Source: an uncultured Collinsella sp. (lineage in GTDB: Bacteria > Actinomycetota > Coriobacteriia > Coriobacteriales > Coriobacteriaceae). Taken from it: DNA of 64,000 bases. The translations under genes and the position numbers were made by a program. The notes under the pieces are model-generated. The model was not told where the DNA came from. It saw only the letters and a list, made by a program, of their open reading frames with translations, and did no database searches. Of the stretch, positions 17,601 to 26,146 are shown piece after piece. Position 1 is the stretch's first letter; every line of letters begins with the position of its first letter. The stretch is from the NCBI GenBank assembly GCA_900540845.1, contig UQHS01000012.1, forward strand, positions 1 through 64,000, read 5' to 3'.

Positions 17601-18491
17601 CGCCGTCAGCTCATGCACTTCGTGGACCGCGACAACCCCGAGAACATCATCGACGCCGCGGTGAAGCGTCAAAAGGACCGCGCCGCCGGTCAGACGTCGC
17701 TGTTCGACGTGTTCGGCGACGTGGAGGGATCGGGTTTCGAGATCGTCGTCCCCGAGCCCGACGGCAACGAGTGGGATCGACACATGAAGCTCACCTTCGA
17801 GAAGGAGGTCCTGGGCATCTACGTTTCCGACCACCCGCTGCGCCCCTATGAGTACGCCCTGGCCAAGGCCCGCGAGTTCACGCTGTCCCAGATCGATACG
17901 GGCTTCGAGACCATGGGACCTGCGGGCAACGCGGTGAACCAGGAGATCCCGGAGGGCAAGCCGTATTGGTGGGCCGGTATGGTCTCGGGCGTGAGCAAGC
18001 GCGTGACCAAAAACGGCGACCCCATGGCCATCGTGCAGCTGGAGGATATGGAGGGCGAGGCGACCATCGTCATCTTCCCCAAGACCTACAAGCAGTGCGA
18101 GGGGTATCTCTACGGCGAGGTCGACCCCGAGACGGGAGCGCAGCTCTCCGACGCGTTCATTCGCGTCAAGGGCAAGCTCGAGCGCTCCGACCGCGGCGAC
18201 CAGATCATCGCGCAGGAGATCGAGCCGCTTGTGCTCACCGAGGAGAGCAATCGCCCCAAGGTGTTCGAGATCATGGTGCCGAGTTCGAGGTTCTCTCAGT
18301 CCAACATGGCGCGCCTCGCCACGGTGCTCGCCACCAATCCGGGCGGCGACCGCGTTGAACTGTTCATCGAGCAAAGCGACGGGCAGACCATGCGCGCCGA
18401 AATCCCCGTTCGGGTCAACGCGCGCTCGATCCCGCTCATCTCCGAGGTCAAGGGTGTTGTGGGCAACAAGGGCCGCGTGACGGTAATTTAG
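14688..18491 (+). CDS. dnaE: DNA polymerase III alpha subunit
   Basis: A 1267-residue C-family replicative polymerase. The N-terminal PHP domain starts at once (FVHLHNHTVFSMLDG, AITDHG, ATNDFHYL). The polymerase core carries GPGRGSAAGAL near residue 424 and the catalytic acidic cluster PDIDMDFDDERR near 464. The helix-hairpin-helix region, the LFDVFGD segment and the C-terminal OB fold (VTKNGDPMAIVQLED near 1104) follow. Start ATG is at the conserved MAFVHLHNH, with GGAG ten bases upstream; the open frame upstream is non-conserved. The stop codon lies inside the left arm of an inverted repeat. Confidence 0.97.
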   Translation: MAFVHLHNHTVFSMLDGATRIKDMVARAVELGMPAVAITDHGYMYGVPELGLACDAVNHGTPEYKVWSHDKSFLEKGRRDELECPDPEADPRGYEQHMKDLAAWDAEGTIDALKPPLVIKPIFGCEVYFTPDETLARDRKPELYHMVLFAQNEEGYVNLMQTVSEAAVQGFYYKPRVTLDNLRRHAKGLIASSACIAGIIPKCIDRGEMDKAIEWAETFRDTFDPGNFYIEIQEHGITTDSGITDEELSKTLIEIARQVGVKVIATNDFHYLTREDAPVQDVVMCIGTNSKIDDPNRIRMQGSEFYMKTEDEMRALFPYCPEACDNTLEIAEKCNVELDWDSIILPNYPLLDPGETHESQFRRECEEGLAKRYGDDWDGREIGGVDIRERFEFEYKVICDKGFAAYFLIVAEYVRWAKQNGIGVGPGRGSAAGALVAYAMDITTFDPLSNGLMFERFLSPERTEMPDIDMDFDDERRLEVVEHVRQLYGPEKVTHVITYSTIKAKQAINDAARVLDYPVYMGQRLSKMVPGDPGVKLKQVLEKIPGKEDMYNPDLVEAYQKDEDARRIIDTALSIEGLTRGEGVHACAVLICRDAVNEHVPTKLDTKGGVEITQYEGHTVADMGLLKMDFLGLRTLTVISKAKANIKKSFGIDIDVDAIPFDDPKIFELMSSGRTAGVFQVESAGMTATIKNMKPTEYKHVVALIALYRPGPLGAGMVTSYINRMNGKEPAVSYDPRLDGILGETYGTMVYQEQVMLISVEMCGFSKGESDSRIRKPVAKKKIKMLTDQVFKWSDGEDETIYDHWMNGAEKNGYKREVAQKIWDDVLEFASYAFNKSHSAGYAILVMQTAWLKAHYPNEYMAAVLTSYTGKTDKIVHYVSACRHDGIAVLPPDINESGTEFTATPEGVRFGLAGIRGVGEGVTQAIIEEREKGGPYRNLHDFVERVDSSQANRRVIEALIKAGAFDSTGYPRRQLMHFVDRDNPENIIDAAVKRQKDRAAGQTSLFDVFGDVEGSGFEIVVPEPDGNEWDRHMKLTFEKEVLGIYVSDHPLRPYEYALAKAREFTLSQIDTGFETMGPAGNAVNQEIPEGKPYWWAGMVSGVSKRVTKNGDPMAIVQLEDMEGEATIVIFPKTYKQCEGYLYGEVDPETGAQLSDAFIRVKGKLERSDRGDQIIAQEIEPLVLTEESNRPKVFEIMVPSSRFSQSNMARLATVLATNPGGDRVELFIEQSDGQTMRAEIPVRVNARSIPLISEVKGVVGNKGRVTVI

Positions 18492-18590
18492 CCGCCAGGC
18501 GGCCAGCTCGCCGCTCAAGTCAGGGATGCGCCGCCCTTAGGCGTACGCACCCTGCCTTTCGGGGCAATCTGACTCGCCTGACGGCTAAAT
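18486..18590. repeat. Inverted repeat overlapping the dnaE stop codon
   Basis: Arms of 16 bp (18486-18501 and 18575-18590) pair with a single mismatch; the left arm contains the dnaE stop. The interior holds smaller hairpins (for example GCC-TTTC-GGGGC). It may serve as a 3' end structure for dnaE mRNA. Confidence 0.6.
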
Positions 18591-18632
18591 CCGCTTTTGC
18601 GCATCTGTCATTTCGAGTCCTGCTGAAGATGT

Positions 18633-18751
18633 GTCCCGCCACGGCACATATTGTCCCGCGCGCAGTTTCCGCACGAGCCGAAGGCCACTAAATGTGGCCT
18701 TCGTGCGAGCAGGACTGTTTGAGCACGGGACAATATGTGCCGTGGCGGGAC
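18633..18751. repeat. Long nested inverted-repeat element, copy A
   Basis: Perfect 26-bp arms (18633-18658 and 18726-18751) flank 67 bp. Inside is a hairpin GAAGGCCAC/GTGGCCTTC (18680-18702), preceded by TTCCGCACGA and followed by GAGCAGGAC and GAGCA. These inner motifs recur in the element at 31738 although the outer arms share no sequence. It lies just upstream of the superoxide reductase gene. Could be a structured RNA or a DNA element; no transposase is associated. Confidence 0.8.
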
Positions 18752-18831
18752 GTCTCGTGTAAGACGCACGTGCATTTGGGCATACTAGTGCGTAGTTGTA
18801 TCTGCAACTTTGTCTGAAAGGATTGATTCAT

Positions 18832-19197
18832 ATGGCAACGTTTTTCAAGAATGACGAGACCGGTAAGTTTCTCGCTGCGGTAGACGCCGACATGGTGGCG
18901 CCTGCCGATTACACCGAGGTCACCGCCAACTCCGTCGACGCCGCCGTCGAGAAGCACGTTCCGGTTGTCGACGTTCAGCGCGACGGCCATGTCCTCAACG
19001 TGACCGTCGGCGAAGTCGAGCACCCCATGGAGGATGCGCACTACATCGAGTGGATCGCGCTCGAGGCCGCCGGTCGCCTGGAGATTCACTACCTCAAGCC
19101 CGGCCAGGCTCCCGTCACCTTCTTCGCCGGTGGCGCCAAGACCGGCATCGTGTATGCCTACTGCAACCTGCACGGTCTGTGGAAGGCCGAGTTCTAA
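18832..19197 (+). CDS. Superoxide reductase (desulfoferrodoxin-like)
   Basis: A 121-residue iron enzyme that reduces superoxide to hydrogen peroxide in anaerobes. The ferrous site is complete: E40-K41-H42, H64 (EHPM), H70 (EDAHYIEWI), and C111/H114 in YCNLHG, with the same spacing as Desulfovibrio desulfoferrodoxin. The N-terminal ~35 residues resemble the desulforedoxin domain but lack all its cysteines, so no second iron centre, as in class III enzymes such as that of Treponema. Start ATG has AAAGGA. The degenerate NadE-like gene follows three bases downstream, suggesting co-transcription. Confidence 0.9.
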   Translation: MATFFKNDETGKFLAAVDADMVAPADYTEVTANSVDAAVEKHVPVVDVQRDGHVLNVTVGEVEHPMEDAHYIEWIALEAAGRLEIHYLKPGQAPVTFFAGGAKTGIVYAYCNLHGLWKAEF

Positions 19198-19200
19198 TCC

Positions 19201-21183
19201 ATGAAGCTCGCCCTAGCGCAGATCGACGCCCGCCCGGGAGACTTCGATGGCCTGTACGCCCGTTTGGAGCGACAGCTGTCCATCGCTCACGAGGCGGGCG
19301 CCGACCTGTTGTGCGCGCCCGCCCCGCTCACGTGTGGTGTCACCCCCGGCGCGCTCGTCGAATCAACCGATTTTGAACACGACTTGCTGAGCTGCCTGCA
19401 GCGACTTGCGCAGGCGGCCAGCGAGTTGGGCATGGCGTGCCTCGTCCCGGCGGTACTCTCGCTGGAGGCGGGGCAGCTGTTCGAGGCGTACCTGCTGCGT
19501 CGAGGCCGTGTGGTGCCGCTGCGCCTCACGATGGTCCGCCATCATGAGGGGCTGCCGATGTCCCCGTGGAGCCCGCCGGTGTTCGAGGTCGCCGGCACTC
19601 GCATCGCTGTCACGTTCGATTTCCAGCGTGACATGGAGTCGATTCCGCCGGGGTGCGACCTCGTGCTGTACCTGCCGGTGAACGGCTTCGATATGACAGA
19701 TGAGACGTCTGCCGCGGTGGCCGCCGTCGCCGACGGCGCGTTTTCGTCGACCGTCGCGAAGTCGGGGATGTGGATGGCCTGCCTTGCCCCCGTGGGCGGC
19801 TACGATCGCTCGGTTTACACGGGCGGTTCGTTTGTGATGGACGACGCCGGCCACGTGGTGGCCCAGGCGCCGTGTTTTGAAGAGGCCCTGCTGGTGCAAG
19901 ACGTGCAGCGCGGTGTGTCGGTCGAGCCCCGCGCGCTGCACGAGCTTCCGTCGTATACGCGCGAGCTGTGGCTGTGGGAGGCCCTCAAGCTTCACCTGCG
20001 CGATTATGTCGAGGGCGCGGGCGTCCGCGGCGTTGCCGTGCCGCTTGACGGCTCGCTCAACTCCGCGCTTCTCGCTCAGCTTGCCGTTGACGCCTTAGGT
20101 TCCCGCAACGTGCACGCCCTCGCCGTCCTCTCCGAGGATATGCACACCGCGAAGGACGAGCTCGAGGAGGATTTGCGTCTCCAGCTTGTGCGCGACACGG
20201 CTTCGCGCCTGCATGTGCGTCTTGCCGAGCGCAGCATTCCCAGTGCGACGCTGCTCCTCGATCGCGACGACCCCGTTCAGGACGGCGGCTGGCTGCGCGG
20301 TGCCATGGGGAAGCTTCTCGTGGCGGACCTTGCACGCGAGTGCGGCCTGCTCGTCTTGTCGCCTTTGTGCAAGACCGATTACGCGCTGTGCGCGCAGGCC
20401 GCAGCTGCGGTGAGTGCGGACGCGCTCGCTCCGTTTGGCGACGTGTATTCCAGTGAGCTCGTGCGCCTTGCTCGCTCGCGCGCGCGTTATTCCGCCGCGT
20501 TGCCCGACGAGGTGTTGCGTGAGGATGCGCTTGAAAAGGCCTATCTGGACCGTGCCCGTCAGGCCGTATCGCAACTGCACGTCGAGTCCGAGATCGCCAT
20601 GCGTGCGCAAGAAGTCTTGGAGGGCCTTGACCTGCGCTCTGTGGACGCCGCGCTCGAGGCGTACATCGATCGAGGTGCGCCGCTCGAGGAGTGCGTGTCG
20701 CCGGAGGTCCCGCTGCAGGCTGTCGCGCTGCTTGCGCTGATCGTTCAGCACAACGAGGCTTCTCGCCGCGTTTTGCCGTCCTGTCCCATCGTCTCGGCTC
20801 GGTCGTTTTTCGAGCGCGCCTGGCCCGTCGGCCTCGCATGGTCTGATATGGGGCTTGCGGGGGAGGAGCGCCTGCGCGCCCGCGATCTCGCAGACGCCGA
20901 GTTTCGGCGTCTGGAGCATAAGGGCGCCGCTCGCACCGAGCGCGCTCGCAGCGAGATCATGGGCATGCTCGGGGCGATGCTGGGGCTTAGCCCCGAACAG
21001 CAGCAGGAGCTCATGAGTGAGGAGGGACAGCGCCGCATGCACGAAGAGCTGCAGCAGGCGCAAGAGGCCCTTCACGAGATGTTGGGCCATGGGGTCGATC
21101 CCGCATCGCTCATGGGGCTTGAGGGGGGCTTTGGCCCTCAAGGCCAAGCACCGTTCTCCACTGGCTTTTTCTCATTGAATTAA
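19201..21183 (+). CDS. Degenerate NAD-synthetase-like protein (nitrilase + NadE fold)
   Basis: A 660-residue protein with the two-domain layout of glutamine-dependent NAD+ synthetase: N-terminal nitrilase-like domain (1-~250) and NadE-like domain (~265-540), plus a C-terminal Glu/Gln-rich extension of ~100 residues. Catalytic residues look lost. The nitrilase Glu position reads CAPAPLT, the Cys position reads TFDFQRD, and the ATP PP-loop SGGxDS reads LDGSLNS. The NadE-like GDVYSSELVRLAR and the equivalent of the GNKTE loop (SPLCKTDYAL) are still recognisable. I therefore call it a probable pseudoenzyme of unknown role, co-transcribed with superoxide reductase. Confidence 0.7.
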   Translation: MKLALAQIDARPGDFDGLYARLERQLSIAHEAGADLLCAPAPLTCGVTPGALVESTDFEHDLLSCLQRLAQAASELGMACLVPAVLSLEAGQLFEAYLLRRGRVVPLRLTMVRHHEGLPMSPWSPPVFEVAGTRIAVTFDFQRDMESIPPGCDLVLYLPVNGFDMTDETSAAVAAVADGAFSSTVAKSGMWMACLAPVGGYDRSVYTGGSFVMDDAGHVVAQAPCFEEALLVQDVQRGVSVEPRALHELPSYTRELWLWEALKLHLRDYVEGAGVRGVAVPLDGSLNSALLAQLAVDALGSRNVHALAVLSEDMHTAKDELEEDLRLQLVRDTASRLHVRLAERSIPSATLLLDRDDPVQDGGWLRGAMGKLLVADLARECGLLVLSPLCKTDYALCAQAAAAVSADALAPFGDVYSSELVRLARSRARYSAALPDEVLREDALEKAYLDRARQAVSQLHVESEIAMRAQEVLEGLDLRSVDAALEAYIDRGAPLEECVSPEVPLQAVALLALIVQHNEASRRVLPSCPIVSARSFFERAWPVGLAWSDMGLAGEERLRARDLADAEFRRLEHKGAARTERARSEIMGMLGAMLGLSPEQQQELMSEEGQRRMHEELQQAQEALHEMLGHGVDPASLMGLEGGFGPQGQAPFSTGFFSLN

Positions 21184-21253
21184 TGTGGCCTCGCGCCCTT
21201 ACCATCCGTGGTATAGTAGAACAGATGTTCGAATTGCATGGAAGGGAGGGCGC

Positions 21254-21778
21254 GTGGTCATCTTGGGGATCGATCCCGGTCTCGCTCACACCGGCTGGGG
21301 CATCGTGGAAGAACGCTGCGGGGATGTGCGTTGCCGTGCGTATGGCTGCATAGAGACCTCAGCCGATTCTGACCTCGCCGCCCGCTTGAGGCGCATCGCC
21401 GACGAGCTTTCTGCGGTGGTGCACCGGTATGGCCCGCAGGAGGCCGCGGTGGAGGGCATCTACTTCGGTGCCAACGTCCGTTCGGCTATTCCCACCGCGC
21501 ATGCGCGCGGGGCCGCCCTCGTCGCCTGCTCCCTGTGCGGGGTGGAGGTTGGCGAGTACACGCCCATGCAGATCAAGCAAGCGGTCGTCGGCACGGGCTC
21601 CGCAGATAAAAAGCAAGTCACATATATGGTTCGAACACTGCTCCATCTCGATCACGACCCAAAGCCCGATCATGCGTCCGACGCCTTGGCGTGTGCCGTC
21701 TGCCATGCCCATCTTCGCCGTACGCTCGTCCGCACGGGGGGAGCCTATATTCAAGAGAAGGGAGATCCGTACGCATGA
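21254..21778 (+). CDS. ruvC: Crossover junction endodeoxyribonuclease RuvC
   Basis: A 174-residue Holliday junction resolvase. Catalytic acidic residues are visible in ILGIDPGLAHTG, AVEGIYFG and DHASDALA near the C-terminus. Start GTG 21254 has GGGAGGG immediately upstream; the open frame extends further up but is not conserved. A TATAGT -10-like box lies near 21211. Its stop overlaps the ruvA start (ATGA). Confidence 0.95.
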   Translation: MVILGIDPGLAHTGWGIVEERCGDVRCRAYGCIETSADSDLAARLRRIADELSAVVHRYGPQEAAVEGIYFGANVRSAIPTAHARGAALVACSLCGVEVGEYTPMQIKQAVVGTGSADKKQVTYMVRTLLHLDHDPKPDHASDALACAVCHAHLRRTLVRTGGAYIQEKGDPYA

Positions 21779-22398
21779 TTTCTCAATTGAGTGGCGTGCT
21801 CGTCGAGGCCGTCCCCAGCGCCATCGTCATCGATGTGCATGGAGTCGGTTTTGAGCTGGGCATTTCGGGGGCAACCGCCGCGTCTCTACCTCCGGTAGGT
21901 GAGGAGGTGCGTGTTTATACGCGCATGGTCGTTCGCGAAGACTCCTGCACGTTGTTTGGCTTCGCCTCGAAAGACGAGCGCACGATGTTCGACAGGCTCG
22001 TCTCCGTGAGCGGCGTGGGCGCAAAGCTCGCCTTGGCTATTCTATCGACGTTCAGCGTCGGCCAGCTGTATACGGTCGTGATGGCCGAGGACGCCAAGGC
22101 GATGGCCACGGTCTCGGGCGTGGGCAAAAAGACAGCACAGCGCCTCATCTTGGAGCTGAAAAGCGTGTTCGCCAAAGACAAGAGCTTGGTTGCTGCAGAG
22201 GTTCCCAACGTCGCCCTGCCCCTGGACGTCGCAGCGTCTCAAGCTTCGTCCGCCATCGACGACGCCACTGCGGCCTTGCTCTCGATGGGCTTCACGCCCG
22301 CGGAGGTCACGCTCGCGCTCGAGGGATATGATGGTGCCGGCATGCGCGTGGAAGATCTTCTGGGCGCAGCGTTGAGACGCCTTGGAATGGATGCATGA
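21775..22398 (+). CDS. ruvA: Holliday junction branch migration protein RuvA
   Basis: A 207-residue protein with N-terminal OB fold (MISQLSGVLVEA, VDVHGVGFEL), two helix-hairpin-helix motifs (VSGVGAKLALAIL and VSGVGKKTAQRLILEL) and the C-terminal RuvB-binding domain (ALLSMGFTPAEV). It binds four-way junctions as a tetramer and loads RuvB. ATGA overlaps with both ruvC and ruvB indicate translational coupling. Confidence 0.97.
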   Translation: MISQLSGVLVEAVPSAIVIDVHGVGFELGISGATAASLPPVGEEVRVYTRMVVREDSCTLFGFASKDERTMFDRLVSVSGVGAKLALAILSTFSVGQLYTVVMAEDAKAMATVSGVGKKTAQRLILELKSVFAKDKSLVAAEVPNVALPLDVAASQASSAIDDATAALLSMGFTPAEVTLALEGYDGAGMRVEDLLGAALRRLGMDA

Positions 22399-23456
22399 TG
22401 TGGGAAGTCGACCAGTCAACTGATCTTTGGGACAATGCGCCCGCCGCGCCGCGCGCTCGCGAGAATGAGAGGTTCGTGACGGGCGAGCTCACGAGCGACG
22501 ATCTCGATGTGGAACGCAGCCTGCGGCCCCAGCGGCTGGAGGACTACTGCGGTCAAGATCACATCAAGCAAAGCCTGCGCATTCTCATCGAGGCCGCCCA
22601 GGCGCGTGGCGAGAGCCTCGACCATGTGATCTTCTCGGGCCCTCCGGGCTTGGGCAAAACGACCCTGGCCGCCGTCGTCGCCAACGAGATGGGCGCGCAA
22701 ATCAAAACGACATCAGGCCCCGCCATCGCTCGCACCGGCGATCTGGCCGCCATCCTCACCAACCTGCAGCCGGGTGACGTGCTCTTCATCGATGAGATTC
22801 ATCGTCTCAATCGTCAGGTGGAGGAGATCTTGTATCCCGCGATGGAAGACTTCTCGCTCGACATCGTGATCGGCAAGGGCCCGGCGGCCCGATCCATTCG
22901 CTTGGACATCCCGCATTTCACGCTCGTGGGCGCCACAACGCGCTCGGGCATGCTCACCGGGCCGCTTCGCGACCGTTTCGGCATCTCGTTTCGCCTGGAT
23001 TATTACGGCATCGAGGACCTTGCGGATATCGTGTGCCGGTCGGCGGCGATTCTCGGCGTCGATATCGACCGCGAGAGCGCCAAGGAAATCGCCTCGCGTT
23101 CGCGTGGCACGCCGCGTCTCGCCAACCGCCTGCTCAAGCGCGTGCGGGATTACGCCCAAGTGAAGGGTGAGGGCTCCATCGAGCTCGGCATCGCGCAGGA
23201 GGCCATGTGGTTCTTCGAGATCGACGAGCTGGGCCTCGACTGGATGGACATTCGCATTCTCGAGACGCTGTGCAAGACGTTCCGTGGCCGTGCTGTGGGC
23301 CTGTCTACCTTGGCGAGCGCCACGGGAGAAGACGCCAACACGCTGGAAGATGTCTACGAGCCATATCTGCTGCAGTGCGGCCTCATTGTCCGTACGCCCC
23401 AGGGGCGCATGGCGACCCCCGCGGCCTTTGAGCATCTTGGGATGGAGTCGGTGTAG
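22395..23456 (+). CDS. ruvB: Holliday junction branch migration ATPase RuvB
   Basis: A 353-residue AAA+ motor. Walker A GPPGLGKT at 82-89, Walker B LFIDEIHRLN, sensor 1 GATTRSG and the arginine-finger region TGPLRDRFG are intact, followed by a winged-helix C-terminus. The N-terminal ~35 residues are a lineage-specific extension. Starts within the ruvA stop. Confidence 0.97.
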   Translation: MMWEVDQSTDLWDNAPAAPRARENERFVTGELTSDDLDVERSLRPQRLEDYCGQDHIKQSLRILIEAAQARGESLDHVIFSGPPGLGKTTLAAVVANEMGAQIKTTSGPAIARTGDLAAILTNLQPGDVLFIDEIHRLNRQVEEILYPAMEDFSLDIVIGKGPAARSIRLDIPHFTLVGATTRSGMLTGPLRDRFGISFRLDYYGIEDLADIVCRSAAILGVDIDRESAKEIASRSRGTPRLANRLLKRVRDYAQVKGEGSIELGIAQEAMWFFEIDELGLDWMDIRILETLCKTFRGRAVGLSTLASATGEDANTLEDVYEPYLLQCGLIVRTPQGRMATPAAFEHLGMESV

Positions 23457-23526
23457 CTGCAGGGTTTCCCATCCTCGCTCCGTGCTATGCTGATTCCATT
23501 ATTCTCTCTTAAGGAAGGGACTCTTC

Positions 23527-25194
23527 ATGCCGACTGATATCGAGATTGCCCACTCCGTTGCGCCGTTGCCGATTCAGCAGGTCGCTGAGTCTGCCGGTGT
23601 CGACCCCGCATATCTGATCCCGTACGGCTTCGACAAGGCGAAGGTCGACTACTCGCTGCTCAATGAGCCTTCCGACCACGAGGCCAAACTCGTCCTCGTC
23701 ACCGCGATCAACCCCACGCCCGCCGGCGAGGGCAAGACTACGACCACCATCGGCCTCGCCGACGCTCTTCGTCGCCGCGGCGTGAAGAGCGCCGTCGCCC
23801 TGCGAGAGCCTTCCCTCGGCCCGGTGTTTGGCGTCAAGGGTGGCGCCGCGGGCGGCGGGTATGCACAGGTCATCCCGATGGAAGACATCAACCTGCACTT
23901 CACCGGCGATTTCCACGCCATCGGCGCCGCCAACAACCTGCTCGCGGCAATGCTGGACAACCACATCCAGCAGGGCAACGAGCTGGGCATCGACGTCAAG
24001 CGCATCACGTGGAAGCGTGCGGTCGACATGAACGACCGCCAGCTCCGTCACGTGATTGACGGCATCGGCGGCAAGGCCCAGGGGGTTCCGCGCGAGGACG
24101 GCTTCGACATCACCGTTGCCTCCGAGGTCATGGCAATCCTTTGTCTGTCCACCTCCATTTCCGACCTCAAACAGCGCTTGGGTGAGATCGTGGTGGGCTA
24201 CACCTATTCCGGCGAGCCGGTTCGCGCTCATCAGCTCAAGGCTCAGGGTGCCATGGCCGCGCTGCTCAAGGACGCCCTCAAGCCCAATCTCGTGCAGACG
24301 CTCGAGCACACGCCGGCTTTCGTCCACGGAGGCCCGTTCGCCAACATCGCCCACGGGTGCAACTCCGTCATGGCCACGCGCATGGCCATGCGTTTTGGCG
24401 ACATCGCGATCACGGAGGCGGGCTTCGGCGCCGATCTGGGTGCGGAGAAGTTCCTCGACATCAAATGCCGCATGACGGGCGTACGTCCGAGTGCCGTCGT
24501 TGTCGTCGCCACGGCGCGAGCCCTCAAATACAACGGCGGCGTCGCCAAGGCGGACCTCAACTCCGAGAACCTCGATGCCCTGCGCGCCGGCATGCCCAAC
24601 CTGCTCCGCCATGTCGATAACATCCAGTCTGTCTATGGCCTGCCGTGCGTGGTCGCCATCAACCGGTTCCCGTCCGACACCGAGGCAGAGCTCGACCTCA
24701 TCGCGTCCGAATGCGAAAAGCTCGGCGTCAACGTCCGCCTGTCCGAGGTCTGGGCAAAGGGTGGCGAGGGCGCGCTTGAGCTTGCAGATGAGGTCATGCG
24801 CCTTGTCGAGCAGCCCCATGAGTTCAAGTTCGCCTATGAGGACGGCGCGGATATCGCCGATGCCCTCGAGGCCATTGCGACGAAGGTGTACCGCGCAGAC
24901 GGCGTCGACTTTACTCCTGCCGCCAAGCGCCAGCTCGCCGAGCTTCGCGCCAACGGCTTCGGCAATCTCCCCGTCTGCGTCGCGAAGACGCAGTACTCCT
25001 TCTCCGATCAGGCAACCGCCCTCGGCGCCCCCGAGAACTTCCGCATCACGGTGCGCGAGCTCAAGGTCAGCGCCGGCGCGCATTTCGTCGTCGCTCTGAC
25101 GGGCAGCGTGCTCACGATGCCCGGCCTCCCGAAGATTCCCGCCGCGGAGAACATCGATGTGACCGACGACGGCGTGATCACGGGGCTTTTCTAG
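23527..25194 (+). CDS. fhs: Formate-tetrahydrofolate ligase
   Basis: A 555-residue enzyme converting formate, ATP and tetrahydrofolate to 10-formyl-THF. The P-loop PTPAGEGKT is at 64-72, with REPSLGPVFGVKGGAAGGG, LHFTGDFHAI and EAGFGADLGAEKF following as in the family. It forms a pair with folD (one base between stop and ATG), supplying C1 units for purines and formyl-Met. AAGGAAGGG precedes the ATG. Confidence 0.97.
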   Translation: MPTDIEIAHSVAPLPIQQVAESAGVDPAYLIPYGFDKAKVDYSLLNEPSDHEAKLVLVTAINPTPAGEGKTTTTIGLADALRRRGVKSAVALREPSLGPVFGVKGGAAGGGYAQVIPMEDINLHFTGDFHAIGAANNLLAAMLDNHIQQGNELGIDVKRITWKRAVDMNDRQLRHVIDGIGGKAQGVPREDGFDITVASEVMAILCLSTSISDLKQRLGEIVVGYTYSGEPVRAHQLKAQGAMAALLKDALKPNLVQTLEHTPAFVHGGPFANIAHGCNSVMATRMAMRFGDIAITEAGFGADLGAEKFLDIKCRMTGVRPSAVVVVATARALKYNGGVAKADLNSENLDALRAGMPNLLRHVDNIQSVYGLPCVVAINRFPSDTEAELDLIASECEKLGVNVRLSEVWAKGGEGALELADEVMRLVEQPHEFKFAYEDGADIADALEAIATKVYRADGVDFTPAAKRQLAELRANGFGNLPVCVAKTQYSFSDQATALGAPENFRITVRELKVSAGAHFVVALTGSVLTMPGLPKIPAAENIDVTDDGVITGLF

Positions 25195-25195
25195 T

Positions 25196-26065
25196 ATGGC
25201 GATGCTGATAGACGGTAAAAAAATGGCCGCCGAGGTTCGCGAGCGCGCCGCATCGCAGGTGAGGCGCCTGGCTTCCGAGGGCATTCCATGCGGCCTGGCC
25301 GTTGTTCTCGTTGGTGACGACCAAGCCTCGGCAACCTATGTCCGCGCGAAGCTGCGCGACTGCGAGGAGTGCGGCATCCCCTCGCAGGACCACAAGCTGC
25401 CGTCGTCCACAACGCAAGAAGAGCTCATCGCCTTGATCGAGCGGCTCAACGCCGACCCGGAGGTCGCGGGCATCCTCGTTCAGATGCCCCTGCCCAAGCA
25501 TCTCGATGAGGAGTCCGTCGTCCTTGCCATCGATCCCGCCAAGGACGTCGACGGATTTCACCCTGAGAACTTGGGCAAGCTCGTTCGTGGGCTTTCCGGT
25601 CTTCGTCCCTGCACGCCGGCGGGCATCATGGAGATGCTCGACGCGTACGGCATCGACCCTTCCGGGAAAAACGCCGTGATCGTGGGGCGGTCGTCCATCG
25701 TTGGCAAGCCGATGTCGCTCATGTTGCTTGCGCGCAACGCCACCATCTCGGTCGCCCATTCGCACACCGACCCGCGCGAGCTCGCGCGCATCTGCCAAAG
25801 CGCGGATATCCTCGTCGCGGCGTGCGGCATCCCGAAGATGATCAAGGGCCCCTGGATCAAGCCGGGCGCCACGGTGATCGACGTCGGTATGGATCGCGAC
25901 GAAAACGGCAAGCTCTGCGGTGACGTCGATTTCGATTCCGCCGAGCTCGTCGCGGGCGCCATCACGCCCGTCCCCGGGGGAGTGGGTCCCATGACGCGCG
26001 CCATGCTCATGAGCAATGTGGTTCTCGCCGCTCAATTGCAGCATGGTTTGGGTATAACAAACTAA
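25196..26065 (+). CDS. folD: Methylene-THF dehydrogenase / cyclohydrolase FolD
   Basis: A 289-residue bifunctional enzyme linking 5,10-methylene-THF and 10-formyl-THF. Seen: the catalytic Lys region SATYVRAKLRDCEECGI, GFHPENLGKL, the NADP-binding VVGRSSIVGKPMS and PVPGGVGPMTRAML. Directly follows fhs and surely shares its transcript. Confidence 0.97.
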   Translation: MAMLIDGKKMAAEVRERAASQVRRLASEGIPCGLAVVLVGDDQASATYVRAKLRDCEECGIPSQDHKLPSSTTQEELIALIERLNADPEVAGILVQMPLPKHLDEESVVLAIDPAKDVDGFHPENLGKLVRGLSGLRPCTPAGIMEMLDAYGIDPSGKNAVIVGRSSIVGKPMSLMLLARNATISVAHSHTDPRELARICQSADILVAACGIPKMIKGPWIKPGATVIDVGMDRDENGKLCGDVDFDSAELVAGAITPVPGGVGPMTRAMLMSNVVLAAQLQHGLGITN

Positions 26066-26146
26066 ATTTCGAATGCGGCGGGTGGCCTTTCGGGCTGCCC
26101 GTCGCTCGTATTCATTCGACAATGTTCAGATGTTCAAGGAGGACAT

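Noticed and set aside
16029..18518. Very long open frame on the minus strand opposite dnaE (and similar ones opposite addA and metG)
   Set aside because: GC-rich codon bias of the true gene keeps the antisense frame open; the translations are low-complexity and match no domain.
18633..18751. Insertion sequence or MITE
   Set aside because: No transposase, no target duplication seen, and termini are not shared with the other copies.
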